This document shows, in pieces, positions 18,287 to 29,073 of a stretch of 64,000 nt of DNA; the first letter of the stretch is position 1, and every line of letters starts with the position of its first letter. Source of the stretch: Rhodoplanes tepidamans (GTDB lineage Bacteria > Pseudomonadota > Alphaproteobacteria > Rhizobiales > Xanthobacteraceae). The DNA lies in NCBI RefSeq assembly GCF_030813915.1, contig NZ_JAUSUJ010000020.1, forward strand, positions 1-64,000, read 5' to 3'. The notes under the pieces were generated by a model. That model saw nothing but the letters and a program-made list of their open reading frames with translations. It searched no databases and was not told the DNA's origin. The position numbers were made by a program, and so were the translations under genes.

Positions 18287-19346
18287 CGGAGTCCGGCCGC
18301 GGCCGGGCGGCGGCCGGCTCGCCGGCGTCGCCGGGGGGCTCGGCCTCGATGGTGCGGACATAGAGCTCCCGCGCGGCGACATAGGCGACCACCGTCAGCG
18401 GGGCGGCGAACAGCACGCCGGTGGCGCCGAACAGGATGCCGAAGCCCACCACGGCGAACAGCAGCAGGGCGGGCGGGACCGACACCATCTCGCGCTGGAT
18501 CAGCGGCTGCAGCACATTGCCCTCGATCTGCTGGATCACCACGAACAGGCCGAGCACCCACAGCGCCAGCGTGGGGTCGACAGACAGCGCGATGATCAGG
18601 GCCGGGATCGCCGCGGCGATCGGCCCGACGATCGGCACGAACTCGGCGATTCCGGCGAACAGACCGAGCGCCAGGGCCGAGGGAACGCCCAGCGCCCACA
18701 GCCCGGCCGTGGTGACGACCCCGACCCCGACCATCGCGATGACCTGCCCCACCAGCCAGCCGCGCAGGGCGTCGCCGCAGCGGCACAGCGTCCGGTCGAC
18801 GCGGTCGCGCTGGCGCGGCGGCACCAGCCGCAGCGTGCCGCTCCGGTAGAGGCCCGGCTGCGACGCGATGTAGAGCGCGCCGAACACCACCAGCACCAGA
18901 TTGGTGACGGCGCCGGCGGCGAGCCCCAGGGCGCCGCCGATGCGGCTCACCAGGCCGCCGGAAAGCAGCGAGTCGGTGCCGCGGTCGATCGCGGTCTGCA
19001 CCCAGCCGACGCCGTCGACACGGTCGCGCACCGCCCGCCAGGCGCTCGGCAGCTGCTCGGTCAGGGTTTCGACGTTCTGCAGGATGGCAGCCCCGAAGAA
19101 CACGACCACGAGCACGAGCCCGGCGGCGATCAGCAGGATCGCGAGGAGCAGCGACAGTGCCGGCGACAGCCCGGTCGGCCCGGCCAGCAGGTCGGCCAGC
19201 GCCCGGAACAGGATCGCCCCCAGCACGGCGGCGAAGACGAGCAGCAGGAGGTCGGCGAGCTGCCAGGCGACCAGCAGCACCAGGACGGTGACGACCGTCA
19301 GCAGGAGCTTCGCCGAGAAGCTGCGATCGGTGGAGGAAATCGGCAT
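18270..19346 (-). CDS. AI-2E family (UPF0118/PerM-like) transporter
   Basis: 358-aa integral membrane protein with about eight helices and the AI-2E signature LGLFAGIAEFVPIVGPIAAAIPALIIA plus VIQQIEGNVLQPLIQREMV. Members include the TqsA quorum-signal exporter and Na+/H+ antiporters, so substrate is open. ATG 19346 (MPISSTDRSF) is chosen over an upstream TTG at 19397, neither having a strong ribosome site. Convergent overlap of 17 bp with the transglycosylase gene. Confidence 0.87.
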   Translation of the reverse strand: MPISSTDRSFSAKLLLTVVTVLVLLVAWQLADLLLLVFAAVLGAILFRALADLLAGPTGLSPALSLLLAILLIAAGLVLVVVFFGAAILQNVETLTEQLPSAWRAVRDRVDGVGWVQTAIDRGTDSLLSGGLVSRIGGALGLAAGAVTNLVLVVFGALYIASQPGLYRSGTLRLVPPRQRDRVDRTLCRCGDALRGWLVGQVIAMVGVGVVTTAGLWALGVPSALALGLFAGIAEFVPIVGPIAAAIPALIIALSVDPTLALWVLGLFVVIQQIEGNVLQPLIQREMVSVPPALLLFAVVGFGILFGATGVLFAAPLTVVAYVAARELYVRTIEAEPPGDAGEPAAARPRPDSVTASR

Positions 19347-19505
19347 CAGTCGGGGTCCGGATCGAGGGGCGCGGGGCCGCGCCGGTTCCTCCACCAACGC
19401 GCCGGAACCGAATACGCCGCATCGGCGTCACGAAGATGCGGTCCGATACCGTCCGGGCGGAGCACGCCCGGGATGGAACACCCGCGACATCACAAGGAGG
19501 ATCCC

Positions 19506-19964
19506 ATGGGCCTGCTCGACAGCCTGATCGCCGGCGCCGTCCAAGGCGCCTTCCGGCAGCTCGACACCTCGGCGCTGCCGTCGATTCTCTCGCAGATCCT
19601 CGGCCGCACCGATCTCGGCGGCTTCGGCGGCCTGCTCGATGCGCTGCGCCGCGGCGGGCTCGACCGCGAGGTCGGCTCGTGGCTGGGGCAGGGCTCCAAC
19701 ATGGACGTGTCGCCCGACCGGCTGCGTCACGCGCTCGGCGACCGCGAGCTCGGCCAGATGTCGCAGCAGGCCGGCCTGTCGATCGAGGACCTCCTGGCCG
19801 TGCTGGCCCAGCACCTGCCGCAGACCATCGACGGGCTGAGCCCGAACGGGCGGCTCGAGACCGATCCGCTGGAGATCAACCCGGACGATCCGGGCGGTGC
19901 CGACACGGGCGGCGGCTCGCTGGCCGACCAGGCGGGGCTCGACGACCTCGACCGGCTGCGCTGA
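19506..19964 (+). CDS. DUF937/YidB-like protein
   Basis: 152 aa starting MGLLDSLIAGAVQGAF, preceded by a perfect AAGGAGG. It has the YidB/DUF937 features GGFGGLLDALRRGGL, EVGSWLGQGSNMDVSPDRL and a compact helical repeat ending AQHLPQTIDGLSPNGRL, then an acidic Gly-rich tail. Function unknown; family members are small cytosolic helical proteins of high abundance. Confidence 0.88.
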   Translation: MGLLDSLIAGAVQGAFRQLDTSALPSILSQILGRTDLGGFGGLLDALRRGGLDREVGSWLGQGSNMDVSPDRLRHALGDRELGQMSQQAGLSIEDLLAVLAQHLPQTIDGLSPNGRLETDPLEINPDDPGGADTGGGSLADQAGLDDLDRLR

Positions 19965-20015
19965 TCGGCGCGGCGTGAAAATCGCGTCAACCCAGGTGCT
20001 TGATGGGAGGAGCAG

Positions 20016-20534
20016 ATGGCAATTCTCAAGCGTGGGCTCGCCGGCGAGCCGGTGAAGCTGCTGCAACGGAAGCTCGGCGTGGAGGCGGACGGGCGGTTCG
20101 GGCCGGGCACCGAGACGGCGCTCAAGGCCTATCAGACGAAGAACGGCCTCCAGGTCGACGGCATCGCCGGGCCGGACACCTTCGTCCACATGGAGCTCTA
20201 CGAGCTGGTGCTGCTGCGGACCGGATCGCGCGGCGAGACCGTCAGGCGCCTGCAGCAGGCGCTCGGGGTCGCGGCGGACGGCGCGTTCGGGGCGGGCACC
20301 GAGAAGGCGGTGCGTGCCTTCCAGGAGAGGAACGGCCTCGACGTGGACGGGATGGCGGGGCCGGCGACGCTGGCGAAGACGGGCATCTTCAAGGAGATGA
20401 CGCCGGACATTGTGAAGCGGTCGGAGGTCGGCGCGCCGGCCTCCGGCGGGGCGGCCCCGGGCGGCGAGGCGGCGACCGAGCCCGCCCCGTCGCGCAGCAT
20501 CTGGGGCACCATCAAGAGCTTCTTCGGCGCCTGA
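20016..20534 (+). CDS. Double peptidoglycan-binding-domain protein
   Basis: 172 aa with two tandem PG_binding_1 repeats: LAGEPVKLLQRKLGVEADG..AYQTKNGLQVDGIAGPDT (residues about 8-55) and SRGETVRRLQQALGVAADG..FQERNGLDVDGMAGPAT (about 72-122). No signal peptide or membrane segment is visible, which is odd for a murein-binding fold; the C-terminal SIWGTIKSFFGA is weakly amphipathic. It lies 51 bp after the DUF937 gene and is likely co-expressed. It could bind something other than murein or leave the cell by an unconventional route. Confidence 0.85.
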   Translation: MAILKRGLAGEPVKLLQRKLGVEADGRFGPGTETALKAYQTKNGLQVDGIAGPDTFVHMELYELVLLRTGSRGETVRRLQQALGVAADGAFGAGTEKAVRAFQERNGLDVDGMAGPATLAKTGIFKEMTPDIVKRSEVGAPASGGAAPGGEAATEPAPSRSIWGTIKSFFGA

Positions 20535-20606
20535 GAAGGCCGTGGCGGCGGTCACCGGGAGCGGTCGTGCGATCGCCCCCGGGATCGCGTCAGGCGGCGG
20601 AGCGGC

Positions 20607-20876
20607 TCACTGGCCGACGGCGTCGGTGACGCACTTCTTGGTGAAGCTGGTCTTGGCGGCACCGGCGAGCTTCTTCTCGGCCGCCGAGGCGTCGCACGAC
20701 GCCTGGGCGTCGCTCTCGCACTTCTTCAGGAAGCTGGTCAGGGCGGCGCCGTGCAGCTTCTTCTCGGTCGCCTGGGCCTTGCACGAGGCGCGCGCCGCGG
20801 GCGGCGTCTGGGCCTGTGCCGTGGCGGCGAGCAGCACGAAGGCCGTGGCGGCGGTCGCGGCGAGCATGGTTTTCAC
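20607..20876 (-). CDS. Secreted PsiF-repeat protein
   Basis: Starts at GTG 20876 (GGGGAG seven to eight bases upstream). The 89-aa product has a signal peptide ending ATAQAQ and two PsiF repeats: CKAQATEKKLHGAALTSFLK with KCESDA, and CDASAAEKKLAGAAKTSFTK with KCVTDA. Each repeat has two cysteines, probably bonded in the periplasm. PsiF is named for phosphate-starvation induction in E. coli; no phosphate box is evident here and the biochemical role is unknown. Confidence 0.88.
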   Translation of the reverse strand: MKTMLAATAATAFVLLAATAQAQTPPAARASCKAQATEKKLHGAALTSFLKKCESDAQASCDASAAEKKLAGAAKTSFTKKCVTDAVGQ

Positions 20877-21001
20877 GAGCGAATCTCCCCGGTTGGTCGG
20901 CGTCGGAACGTCACGGCCGGTAATGCGAGATGATGGCGCGACGACGACGGTGCCGACGCGACGATCCCCGGTCGGGCCGCGGGGGCCCGAGCCGCGCCGG
21001 G

Positions 21002-21973
21002 TCAGGGCCCGGCCGAGGCGGCCCGCAGGCGCTCGGTCCAGAAGGCGCTCCGGGTGACGAACACGTTGTAGCCGACGGCGTGGTTCGTCTTGATGTGGTC
21101 GAGAAAGGCGGGCTCGCGCACCTCCTCGAACCGGCCGGTCTTGGGATCGAGGACGAACTCGCGGCAGCCCGGCTGCGCCAGCGCCCAGCGGGTGACGCCG
21201 TGGGAGCGGTCGGCGCCGTGCTCCTCGGCCAGGATCACGGTGTCGGCGGCGAGCAGCCGGGTTCCGCCGGTGAGGGCCTCGATCTCGACCCCCTCGACGT
21301 CGAGCTTGACGATGAAGCGGCCGGCCGGCTCGAGCGTGCCGTCGTCGATCAGGCTGTCGAGCGAGATCACCGGGACCTCCTCGCAGAAGTCGCCGGCCTC
21401 GGACGGCGCGATCGTGAAGGCCTCGTGCTTGCGTCCGGACAGGCGGGCGACGCCGCCGGCCGTCGCGCCGATCGCCTGATGGCGGACCGTGAAGCGGTCG
21501 CCGTTGAGGGCGGCGTTGCGGCGCAGCTTCTCGGCGTTGCGCGAGGAGGCCTCGATGGCGATGGCCCGGTGGGCGCCGAACCGCCGGCTGGTGGTCAGCA
21601 CCGACCACAGGCCGTAGTTCGCGCCGCAGTCGACGAAGGTGTAGTCGACGTCGACCACCGTCTCGAGGAAGCGGGCGAGCTCGATCTCGTAGACGTAGCG
21701 GCGGTCGAGCAGGACGCTCCAGTACGGGTCGCCGAACGGAAACGCGAAGCGGGCGTCGTCGTCGAGCTGGACGATGGTCTCGCGCGGCGCCAGCGCCGTC
21801 CCGAGAATGCGGCAGCCCAGCGAGAAGCCGCGATGCGCGAAGGGCTCGGTGAGCCGGGCGCCGGCCGTGATGGCCAGCGCGGCGACGCGCTCCCGCAGCG
21901 TCGCCCCGTCGAGCCGGCCGGTGCGACGGTCGAAGGTGAGGGGGGGATCCTGCCGCGGGTCGGAACCAGTCAT
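21002..21973 (-). CDS. FkbM-family SAM-dependent methyltransferase
   Basis: 323 aa with the Methyltransf_21 (FkbM) fold: SAM motif I FVDCGANYGLWSVL (residues 113-126), the acidic end of strand 2 in AIAIEASSRNAEKLRRNA, and VKLDVEGVEIEALTGG, which is diagnostic of FkbM proteins. These usually O-methylate sugars or polyketides; neighbours give no substrate clue. It is monocistronic, with its start facing a 277-bp gap. Confidence 0.88.
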   Translation of the reverse strand: MTGSDPRQDPPLTFDRRTGRLDGATLRERVAALAITAGARLTEPFAHRGFSLGCRILGTALAPRETIVQLDDDARFAFPFGDPYWSVLLDRRYVYEIELARFLETVVDVDYTFVDCGANYGLWSVLTTSRRFGAHRAIAIEASSRNAEKLRRNAALNGDRFTVRHQAIGATAGGVARLSGRKHEAFTIAPSEAGDFCEEVPVISLDSLIDDGTLEPAGRFIVKLDVEGVEIEALTGGTRLLAADTVILAEEHGADRSHGVTRWALAQPGCREFVLDPKTGRFEEVREPAFLDHIKTNHAVGYNVFVTRSAFWTERLRAASAGP

Positions 21974-22156
21974 CCAGATGAATGCTTTCGCTTGGCCGGG
22001 CTATATTTGTTTCCGCATTGTTGCGACAAGTCACCGGAAGGTCCGGCGCGCCGCGCAGCGTCTATACGCGTGGCCGTCGGCCGAGAAAAGCCTTCCTGTC
22101 CCGGAATTTCGAGGGTGCCGGGTCCGACTTAAATTACAGTAAAATTCGAACGACTT

Positions 22157-22178
22157 GCGCCCGCCGAACGGCGGGCGC
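22157..22178. terminator. 22-bp perfect hairpin
   Basis: GCGCCCGCCG-AA-CGGCGGGCGC, in the gap between the FkbM gene start and the copper chaperone stop. A second perfect 13-bp hairpin lies at 22214-22245 (loop TCGGGT), six bases after the end of the copper chaperone gene. Together they likely insulate the leftward copper operon from the FkbM promoter. Confidence 0.6.
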
Positions 22179-22250
22179 CGAGATCGACGACGTGCCGTGG
22201 CGGTGGGCGTCTCGGCGGGCGGCCGGTCGGGTCCGGCCGCCCGCCGGACT

Positions 22251-22751
22251 TCAGTGCCCGTGATGGCCGCCCATCGGCTTGCCGCCCGGGGCCGTCGCGG
22301 CGATCGCCTGCACGCTGTACGTCACCGCGACCGTGCCGGCCTTCTCGAAGCGCAGCTCGCCCGACAGCGTCTCGCCTTCCTTCAGCGGCTGCTTCAGATC
22401 CATGAACATCACGTGATAGCCGCCGGGCGCCAGCGTCACCGTCTGGCCCGGCTTGATCTCCAGGCCCTGGACGAGCGGCCGCATGGTCATGATGCCGTTC
22501 TCGGTCTTCATCTCGTGGACCTCGAAGCGGCCGGCCTGGGGCAGGCTGCCGCCGACCAGCCGGTCGGGCGTGGTGCCGGTGTTGGTGATGCTCATGTAGC
22601 CGCCCGCGACCTTGGCGCCGCCGGGGGTCGCGCGGCTCCACGGCTTCTCGATCCTGAGGGCGCCGGCCGTGAACTCCTGGGCGCCGGCGGCGAGCGGCAC
22701 GGCGGCGGCGAGCGCGGCGGCGAGGGTGGCGCGCGTGATGGTGCGAATCAT
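22251..22751 (-). CDS. PCu(A)C copper chaperone
   Basis: Periplasmic copper chaperone that supplies the CuA site of cytochrome oxidase. The 166 aa have a signal peptide (to AAGAQE) and the DUF461 fold. The metal-site pattern is HEMKTENGIMTMRPL with, later, GYHVMFMDLKQPL, i.e. H-M...M...H-x-M. The C-terminal GGHHGH adds extra ligands. It lies 88 bp downstream of the DUF2946 gene on the same strand, a common copper-handling pair. Confidence 0.94.
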   Translation of the reverse strand: MIRTITRATLAAALAAAVPLAAGAQEFTAGALRIEKPWSRATPGGAKVAGGYMSITNTGTTPDRLVGGSLPQAGRFEVHEMKTENGIMTMRPLVQGLEIKPGQTVTLAPGGYHVMFMDLKQPLKEGETLSGELRFEKAGTVAVTYSVQAIAATAPGGKPMGGHHGH

Positions 22752-22839
22752 GAATCGTCTCCGGACGAGGGCCGCCGCGCGCTGCGGCGCCGGGCGGCGA
22801 AGGGATCGGAAGGAATGAAGCGGTGAAGCGTGGTCCGGC

Positions 22840-23280
22840 TCACGCCGCCGGCGGCGCCCGCGGCCGGATCGGCATGCGCTCGCTCGCGGCGACCGAGACG
22901 GGACGCAGCCGCGGCGGTGCGGACACGACCCACACCCAGTCCAGGCCGGCGAGGTCGGGCGGCGCCACGGTCGCGGCGAGCCCGGGCGTCGTGCACAGGA
23001 CGCAGGAGGCGTGCGTGCCGGCCGGCGCGCCGGAGCCCGGCGCGTCCGATCCCGATCCCGTATCGCCGCCGTCCGCCGGCCGTGCCGGTCCGCCGAAGCA
23101 GAAGGCGTCGGCGACCGTCCAGCCGAGCGCTCCGGGGTCGCCGGCGCGGCCGGGCAGGGCGAGCGCCGGCAGCAGGATCTGGAGAAGCAGGGCGACCGTC
23201 ACGACGACGGCAGCCGCCACCCGCAGCGTCGATGGCGCGGGGGCGGTCGGTGGCGCGGCGTGGGGGCGGCGTCTCGTCAC
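22840..23280 (-). CDS. DUF2946 family membrane protein
   Basis: 146 aa. One N-terminal membrane helix (LRVAAAVVVTVALLLQILLPALAL), a periplasmic part with CFGG and the family CxxC (ASCVLCTTPG), and the conserved Pro/Arg-rich end IRPRAPP. DUF2946 proteins typically sit with copper transporters and PCu(A)C, as here. The function is presumed copper-related from this context only. Confidence 0.82.
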   Translation of the reverse strand: MTRRRPHAAPPTAPAPSTLRVAAAVVVTVALLLQILLPALALPGRAGDPGALGWTVADAFCFGGPARPADGGDTGSGSDAPGSGAPAGTHASCVLCTTPGLAATVAPPDLAGLDWVWVVSAPPRLRPVSVAASERMPIRPRAPPAA

Positions 23281-24053
23281 CCGGCCTGATTAGCACGGCG
23301 CCGTTCGGCGCGACAGCCGCCAGAACGGTCGCGTCGCCATGCCCGCGTCCCCGTGCTCGCGTCGGCGCGGCCTTCGTCTCGCCCGTTGCGACGGTCGCGG
23401 CGCCACGGTCACGGCGCGACGGTCGCGGGGCCACGACCACCGCGTGATGTCGCCCGGTGAACTGCGCAGGCTTTTGCGCGCCGGATCGCGCAACGGCTTG
23501 CGCAGTCCGGCGCCGTCGTCCCGGCCCGCGGTGCGGAGTCGCGCGACGACTCGAAGGACGGCCGCCGCGCCGCCCGGGCGATCCGAAACCGCCTAAGGGA
23601 ATTCCCGAATAGTATCTCTTCGGATCGACGGCGCCGGCGCGATCGCGTTCAGGCTCTGTCGCGCGGTTGCGGCCCGCCGTCCGGCGGCGGGTGTGACGCG
23701 AGCCCCGCGACGATCCGCCCGGCGCCGGGCGTACGTGGTTTTTCCGTCGTGTCTTCGACGGTTTATGTGTTTCTTATAAGATCGCCGCTAGGGTGATGTC
23801 GTGGTTCGTCGAACATCGGACTCGGTTGCATCCTATCGTGTGCTGCGAGTGGAGTGCGTGATACTCACGACGTCTCGCGCGTCGGTCGGAGGCCATGCGC
23901 GTTTGCTCACCCAGCCAAACGCCGAATTCAATTGACCCTCGCCGGGTCGGGATGTCTTTCCTGCCGCCGCGTTTCTGGAACAGGACTTGCTCCGGACCCC
24001 CAATCGAAGCCTCGGTCGGTGTCCCGTGAACACCACCGGAGATGGATACGAAA
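23281..24053. promoter_or_regulatory. Long non-coding gap upstream of maoC-pta
   Basis: About 770 bp with no supported gene. The left part (23390-23450) contains imperfect direct repeats around CGACGGTCGCGG and GCCACG. The right part, from about 23740, is distinctly less G/C-rich (for example GGTTTATGTGTTTCTTATAAG at 23760-23780) and probably carries the promoters for pta-ackA and for the leftward copper genes. The short open frames here have no family features and rare-codon-like composition. Confidence 0.4.
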
Positions 24054-25481
24054 ATGGCAGACGTGATCAAGAACACGACATTCGGCGAATTGAAGGTCGG
24101 CGACACCGCCAGCATCGAGCGGGTGTGCTCGGTCCAGGACCTGTATCTGTTCGCGCACGTCTCCGGCAACACCAACCCGGTCGTGGTTCCGGATCAGGCG
24201 TCGTCGGAGAACCGCGCCGTCACGGCGCCGTTCATGTGGGCCGGCTCGCTGATCTCGGCGGTGCTCGGCAATCTGCTGCCCGGCCCGGGCACGCTCTACC
24301 GGTCGCAGGACCTGCGCGCGGTGAGCCGCGTGAAGGTCGGCGACAAGGTGCGGGCGAGCGTCCGCTGCGTCGAGAAGAAGGAGTCGCCGATCGCGGTCTT
24401 CGAGACCCGGATCGAGAGGCTCGACGGAACCGTGGTGGCCGAGGGCCGCGCCCTCGTCGACGTGCCGCTCGAGCGCATCACGGTCGCGGCGCGCGAGCTG
24501 CCGACCCTGATCCTCGACGAGGGCGACCAGTTCACGCCGCTGATCGATCGCGCCAAGACGCTCCCGCCGATGGCGACCGCCGTGGTCTGCCCGGACGACC
24601 ACAACTCGCTCGGCGGCGCCGTGCTGGCCGCCCGCGAGGGTCTGATCGAGCCGATCCTGATCGGCTCGCGCGCCGCGATCTTCAAGGCCGCCGAGGCCGG
24701 CGGGCTCGACATCTCGTCCTACAAGCTGATCGACGCGGCGACCGGGGTCGAGGCCTCGGCCAAGGCGGTCGAGCTCGTGCGCCGCGGCGAAGCCGCCTCG
24801 GTGATGAAGGGCAACCTGCACACCGACGAGCTGCTCGGCCAGGTGGTCAAGAAGGACGGCGGTCTGCGCTCCGGCCGTCGGATCAGCCACGTCTTCGTCA
24901 TGGACGCGCCGACCCTCGACCATCTGCTGTTCATCTCGGACGCCGCCATCAACATCGCGCCCGACCTCGTCACCAAGGTCGACATCACCCAGAACGCGAT
25001 CGACATCGCCATCGCCTGCGGGCTGGAGAAGCCGCGCGTCGGCATCCTCTCCGCGGTCGAGACCGTCAATCCGAACATCCCCTCGACGCTCGACGCGGCG
25101 GCCCTGTCGAAGATGGCCGAGCGCGGCCAGATCAAGGGCGGCATCGTCGACGGCCCGCTCGCCATGGACAACGCCATGGACGTGGCGGCGGCGCGCACCA
25201 AGGGCATCACCTCGCTGGTCGCCGGCCGCGCCGACGTGCTGATCGTGCCGAACCTCGAGGCCGGCAACATGATCGTGAAGGAGCTGACCTTCGTGGCGCG
25301 GGCCGAGGCGGCCGGCCTGGTGGTCGGCGCCGCGGCGCCCGTGATGCTCACCAGCCGGGCCGACAACGACCGCGCGCGCCTCGTCTCCGCGGCGCTGGCG
25401 CAGCTCTACGAGTACCGGCGCCGGACCGGCCGGGCCGTTCCGGCGCCCGGCGGCGAGACCACCAAGGTCGCGGCGGAATAA
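24054..25481 (+). CDS. pta: MaoC-phosphate acetyltransferase fusion
   Basis: 475 aa. Residues 1-150 are a MaoC-like hot-dog domain (GELKVGDTASIERV, VSGNTNPVVVPD, FMWAGSLISAVLGNLLPGPG). Residues about 160-465 are a PTA domain (TAVVCPDDHNSLGGAVLAA, SVMKGNLHTDELLGQVV, MDAPTLDHLLFISDAAINI, GIVDGPLAMDNAMD). PTA converts acetyl-CoA plus phosphate to acetyl phosphate, used by the acetate kinase 16 bp downstream. Such fusions are annotated in Hyphomicrobiales as enoyl-CoA hydratase/phosphate acetyltransferase. The MaoC half's substrate is unknown. ATG 24054 has GGAGA at 24038-24042; an alternative ATG lies at 24042. Confidence 0.92.
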   Translation: MADVIKNTTFGELKVGDTASIERVCSVQDLYLFAHVSGNTNPVVVPDQASSENRAVTAPFMWAGSLISAVLGNLLPGPGTLYRSQDLRAVSRVKVGDKVRASVRCVEKKESPIAVFETRIERLDGTVVAEGRALVDVPLERITVAARELPTLILDEGDQFTPLIDRAKTLPPMATAVVCPDDHNSLGGAVLAAREGLIEPILIGSRAAIFKAAEAGGLDISSYKLIDAATGVEASAKAVELVRRGEAASVMKGNLHTDELLGQVVKKDGGLRSGRRISHVFVMDAPTLDHLLFISDAAINIAPDLVTKVDITQNAIDIAIACGLEKPRVGILSAVETVNPNIPSTLDAAALSKMAERGQIKGGIVDGPLAMDNAMDVAAARTKGITSLVAGRADVLIVPNLEAGNMIVKELTFVARAEAAGLVVGAAAPVMLTSRADNDRARLVSAALAQLYEYRRRTGRAVPAPGGETTKVAAE

Positions 25482-25497
25482 GAAGAAGGACAACGTC

Positions 25498-26697
25498 ATG
25501 AGCGACCACATCATCACCCTCAATGCGGGGTCCTCCTCGATCAAGTTCGCGCTGTTCGCGCTGGACGGAGGCGAGTGGCCCCGCATGGTCGCGATCGGCC
25601 AGATCGAAGGGATCGGCGTCTCGCCGGAGTTCGAGGCCAAGGTCGACGGCAAGAAGTCGAAGCGAGCGCTCACCGGCGCCGAGACCCCGAAGAACCACGA
25701 CGACGCGCTGAAGATCATCATCGGCTGGCTCGGCGAGACCTTCCCGGACGCCAAGATCGCCGCGATCGGCCATCGCGTCGTGCACGGCGGGCCGATCTAC
25801 TCGGCGCCGATGCTGATCGACGACGCCTCCTACAAGGTGCTGGAGACGTTCTCGGCGCTGGCGCCGCTGCACCAGCCGCACAATCTCGCCGGCATCGCCG
25901 CGGCGGGACGCGCCTTCCCGGGCATTCCCCAGGTCGGCTGCTTCGACACGGCGTTCCACCGCACCCAGCCCTTCGTCAACGACACCTATGGGCTGCCGCC
26001 GGAGCACTATCAGGAGGGCGTCCGGCGCTACGGCTTCCACGGCCTGTCCTACGAGTACATCACGGCCCGGCTCGAGGAGCGCGACCCGGCGGCGCTGCGT
26101 CGCCTCGTCGTCCTGCATCTCGGCAACGGCGCCTCGATGTGCGCCATCAAGGACGGCAAGGGCCAGGCCTCGACCATGGGCTTCTCGCCGCTCGACGGCC
26201 TGCTGATGGGCACGCGCTGCGGCCAGATCGATCCGGGCGTTCTGCTGTACCTGATGCAGCAGAAGGGCATGAACGCAGCCCAGATCTCCGACCTCCTCAA
26301 CAAGAAGTCGGGCCTCAAGGGCATGTCCGGCGTGTCGAGCGACATGCGGGATCTCGAGTCGTCCGACGCGCCGTCGGCCAAGCAGGCGCTCGAGTACTTC
26401 GTCAACCGCATCCGGCGCGAGCTCGGCAGCCTGATGGCGGTGACGGGCGGGGCCGACGCGCTGGTGTTCACGGGCGGCATCGGCTCGAACTCCAAGTTCG
26501 TCCGCGGCGAGGTGCTGACCGGCATGGAGTGGGCCGGCATCGCCTTCGATCCGGCCGCCAACCAGGCCGGCGCCGAGGTGATCTCGGCACCCGGCTCGGC
26601 CGTGAAGGTCTACGTCATGCAGACCGACGAGGAGGCGATGATCGCCCGCCACACCATCCGGGTGGCGAAGCTCGCCAAGGCTCCGGCGCTCGCCTGA
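25498..26697 (+). CDS. ackA: Acetate kinase
   Basis: 399-aa ASKHA-fold kinase: acetyl phosphate + ADP to acetate + ATP. The N-terminal LNAGSSSIKFALF is the family signature. HRVVHGGPIY, FDTAFHRTQP, YGFHGLSYEYI (catalytic His/Arg region), HLGNGASMCAI and FTGGIGSNSKFVR follow in order. It forms an operon with pta (16-bp gap) and ends in a strong terminator. Confidence 0.97.
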   Translation: MSDHIITLNAGSSSIKFALFALDGGEWPRMVAIGQIEGIGVSPEFEAKVDGKKSKRALTGAETPKNHDDALKIIIGWLGETFPDAKIAAIGHRVVHGGPIYSAPMLIDDASYKVLETFSALAPLHQPHNLAGIAAAGRAFPGIPQVGCFDTAFHRTQPFVNDTYGLPPEHYQEGVRRYGFHGLSYEYITARLEERDPAALRRLVVLHLGNGASMCAIKDGKGQASTMGFSPLDGLLMGTRCGQIDPGVLLYLMQQKGMNAAQISDLLNKKSGLKGMSGVSSDMRDLESSDAPSAKQALEYFVNRIRRELGSLMAVTGGADALVFTGGIGSNSKFVRGEVLTGMEWAGIAFDPAANQAGAEVISAPGSAVKVYVMQTDEEAMIARHTIRVAKLAKAPALA

Positions 26698-26748
26698 CGC
26701 CCGCGACGGGCCCGGCCCTCCGGCCGGGTCGTTCGTCCCGACCTTCGA

Positions 26749-26781
26749 CGCCCGCGACGGCACCACCGTCGCGGGCGTTTT
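26749..26781 (+). terminator. Rho-independent terminator of pta-ackA
   Basis: Perfect 12-bp arms CGCCCGCGACGG (26749-26760) and CCGTCGCGGGCG (26766-26777), loop CACCA, followed by TTTT. It lies 52 bp after the ackA stop. The remaining bases to 27000 form the upstream region of glgE, in which I see nothing beyond G/C-rich dyads. Confidence 0.93.
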
Positions 26782-27000
26782 CGTGCGCGGCGCGGCCCGG
26801 GCCGGGCTCCGGGCGATGCCGCGGCGCGGCATCGAATGTCGCGGTGCGATACGGCCTTGCCGGCTGCCCGGAAAAGAAACATTGTGGGGGCGAGCCGTCT
26901 CCCCGCGAGGGTTGCCGGGCGCCTGCGCGCCTCTCTGCGCGACGCACCGGCCGGCCGGCGGGCTGCTCATAAGCCATCTTGATTTCTCATAAGGCAGAAG

Positions 27001-29010
<2,010 letters not shown>

Positions 29011-29073
29011 TCCGGCGCCGCGCCGCCCGCCCGAAGACGTGCGCCGCGCCGCGCGGCGAATGGAGTGCCCGAG

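Noticed and set aside
23774-24175. 133-codon frame on the minus strand overlapping the start of maoC-pta
   Set aside because: No ribosome site, no family resemblance, and it overlaps conserved MaoC coding sequence.
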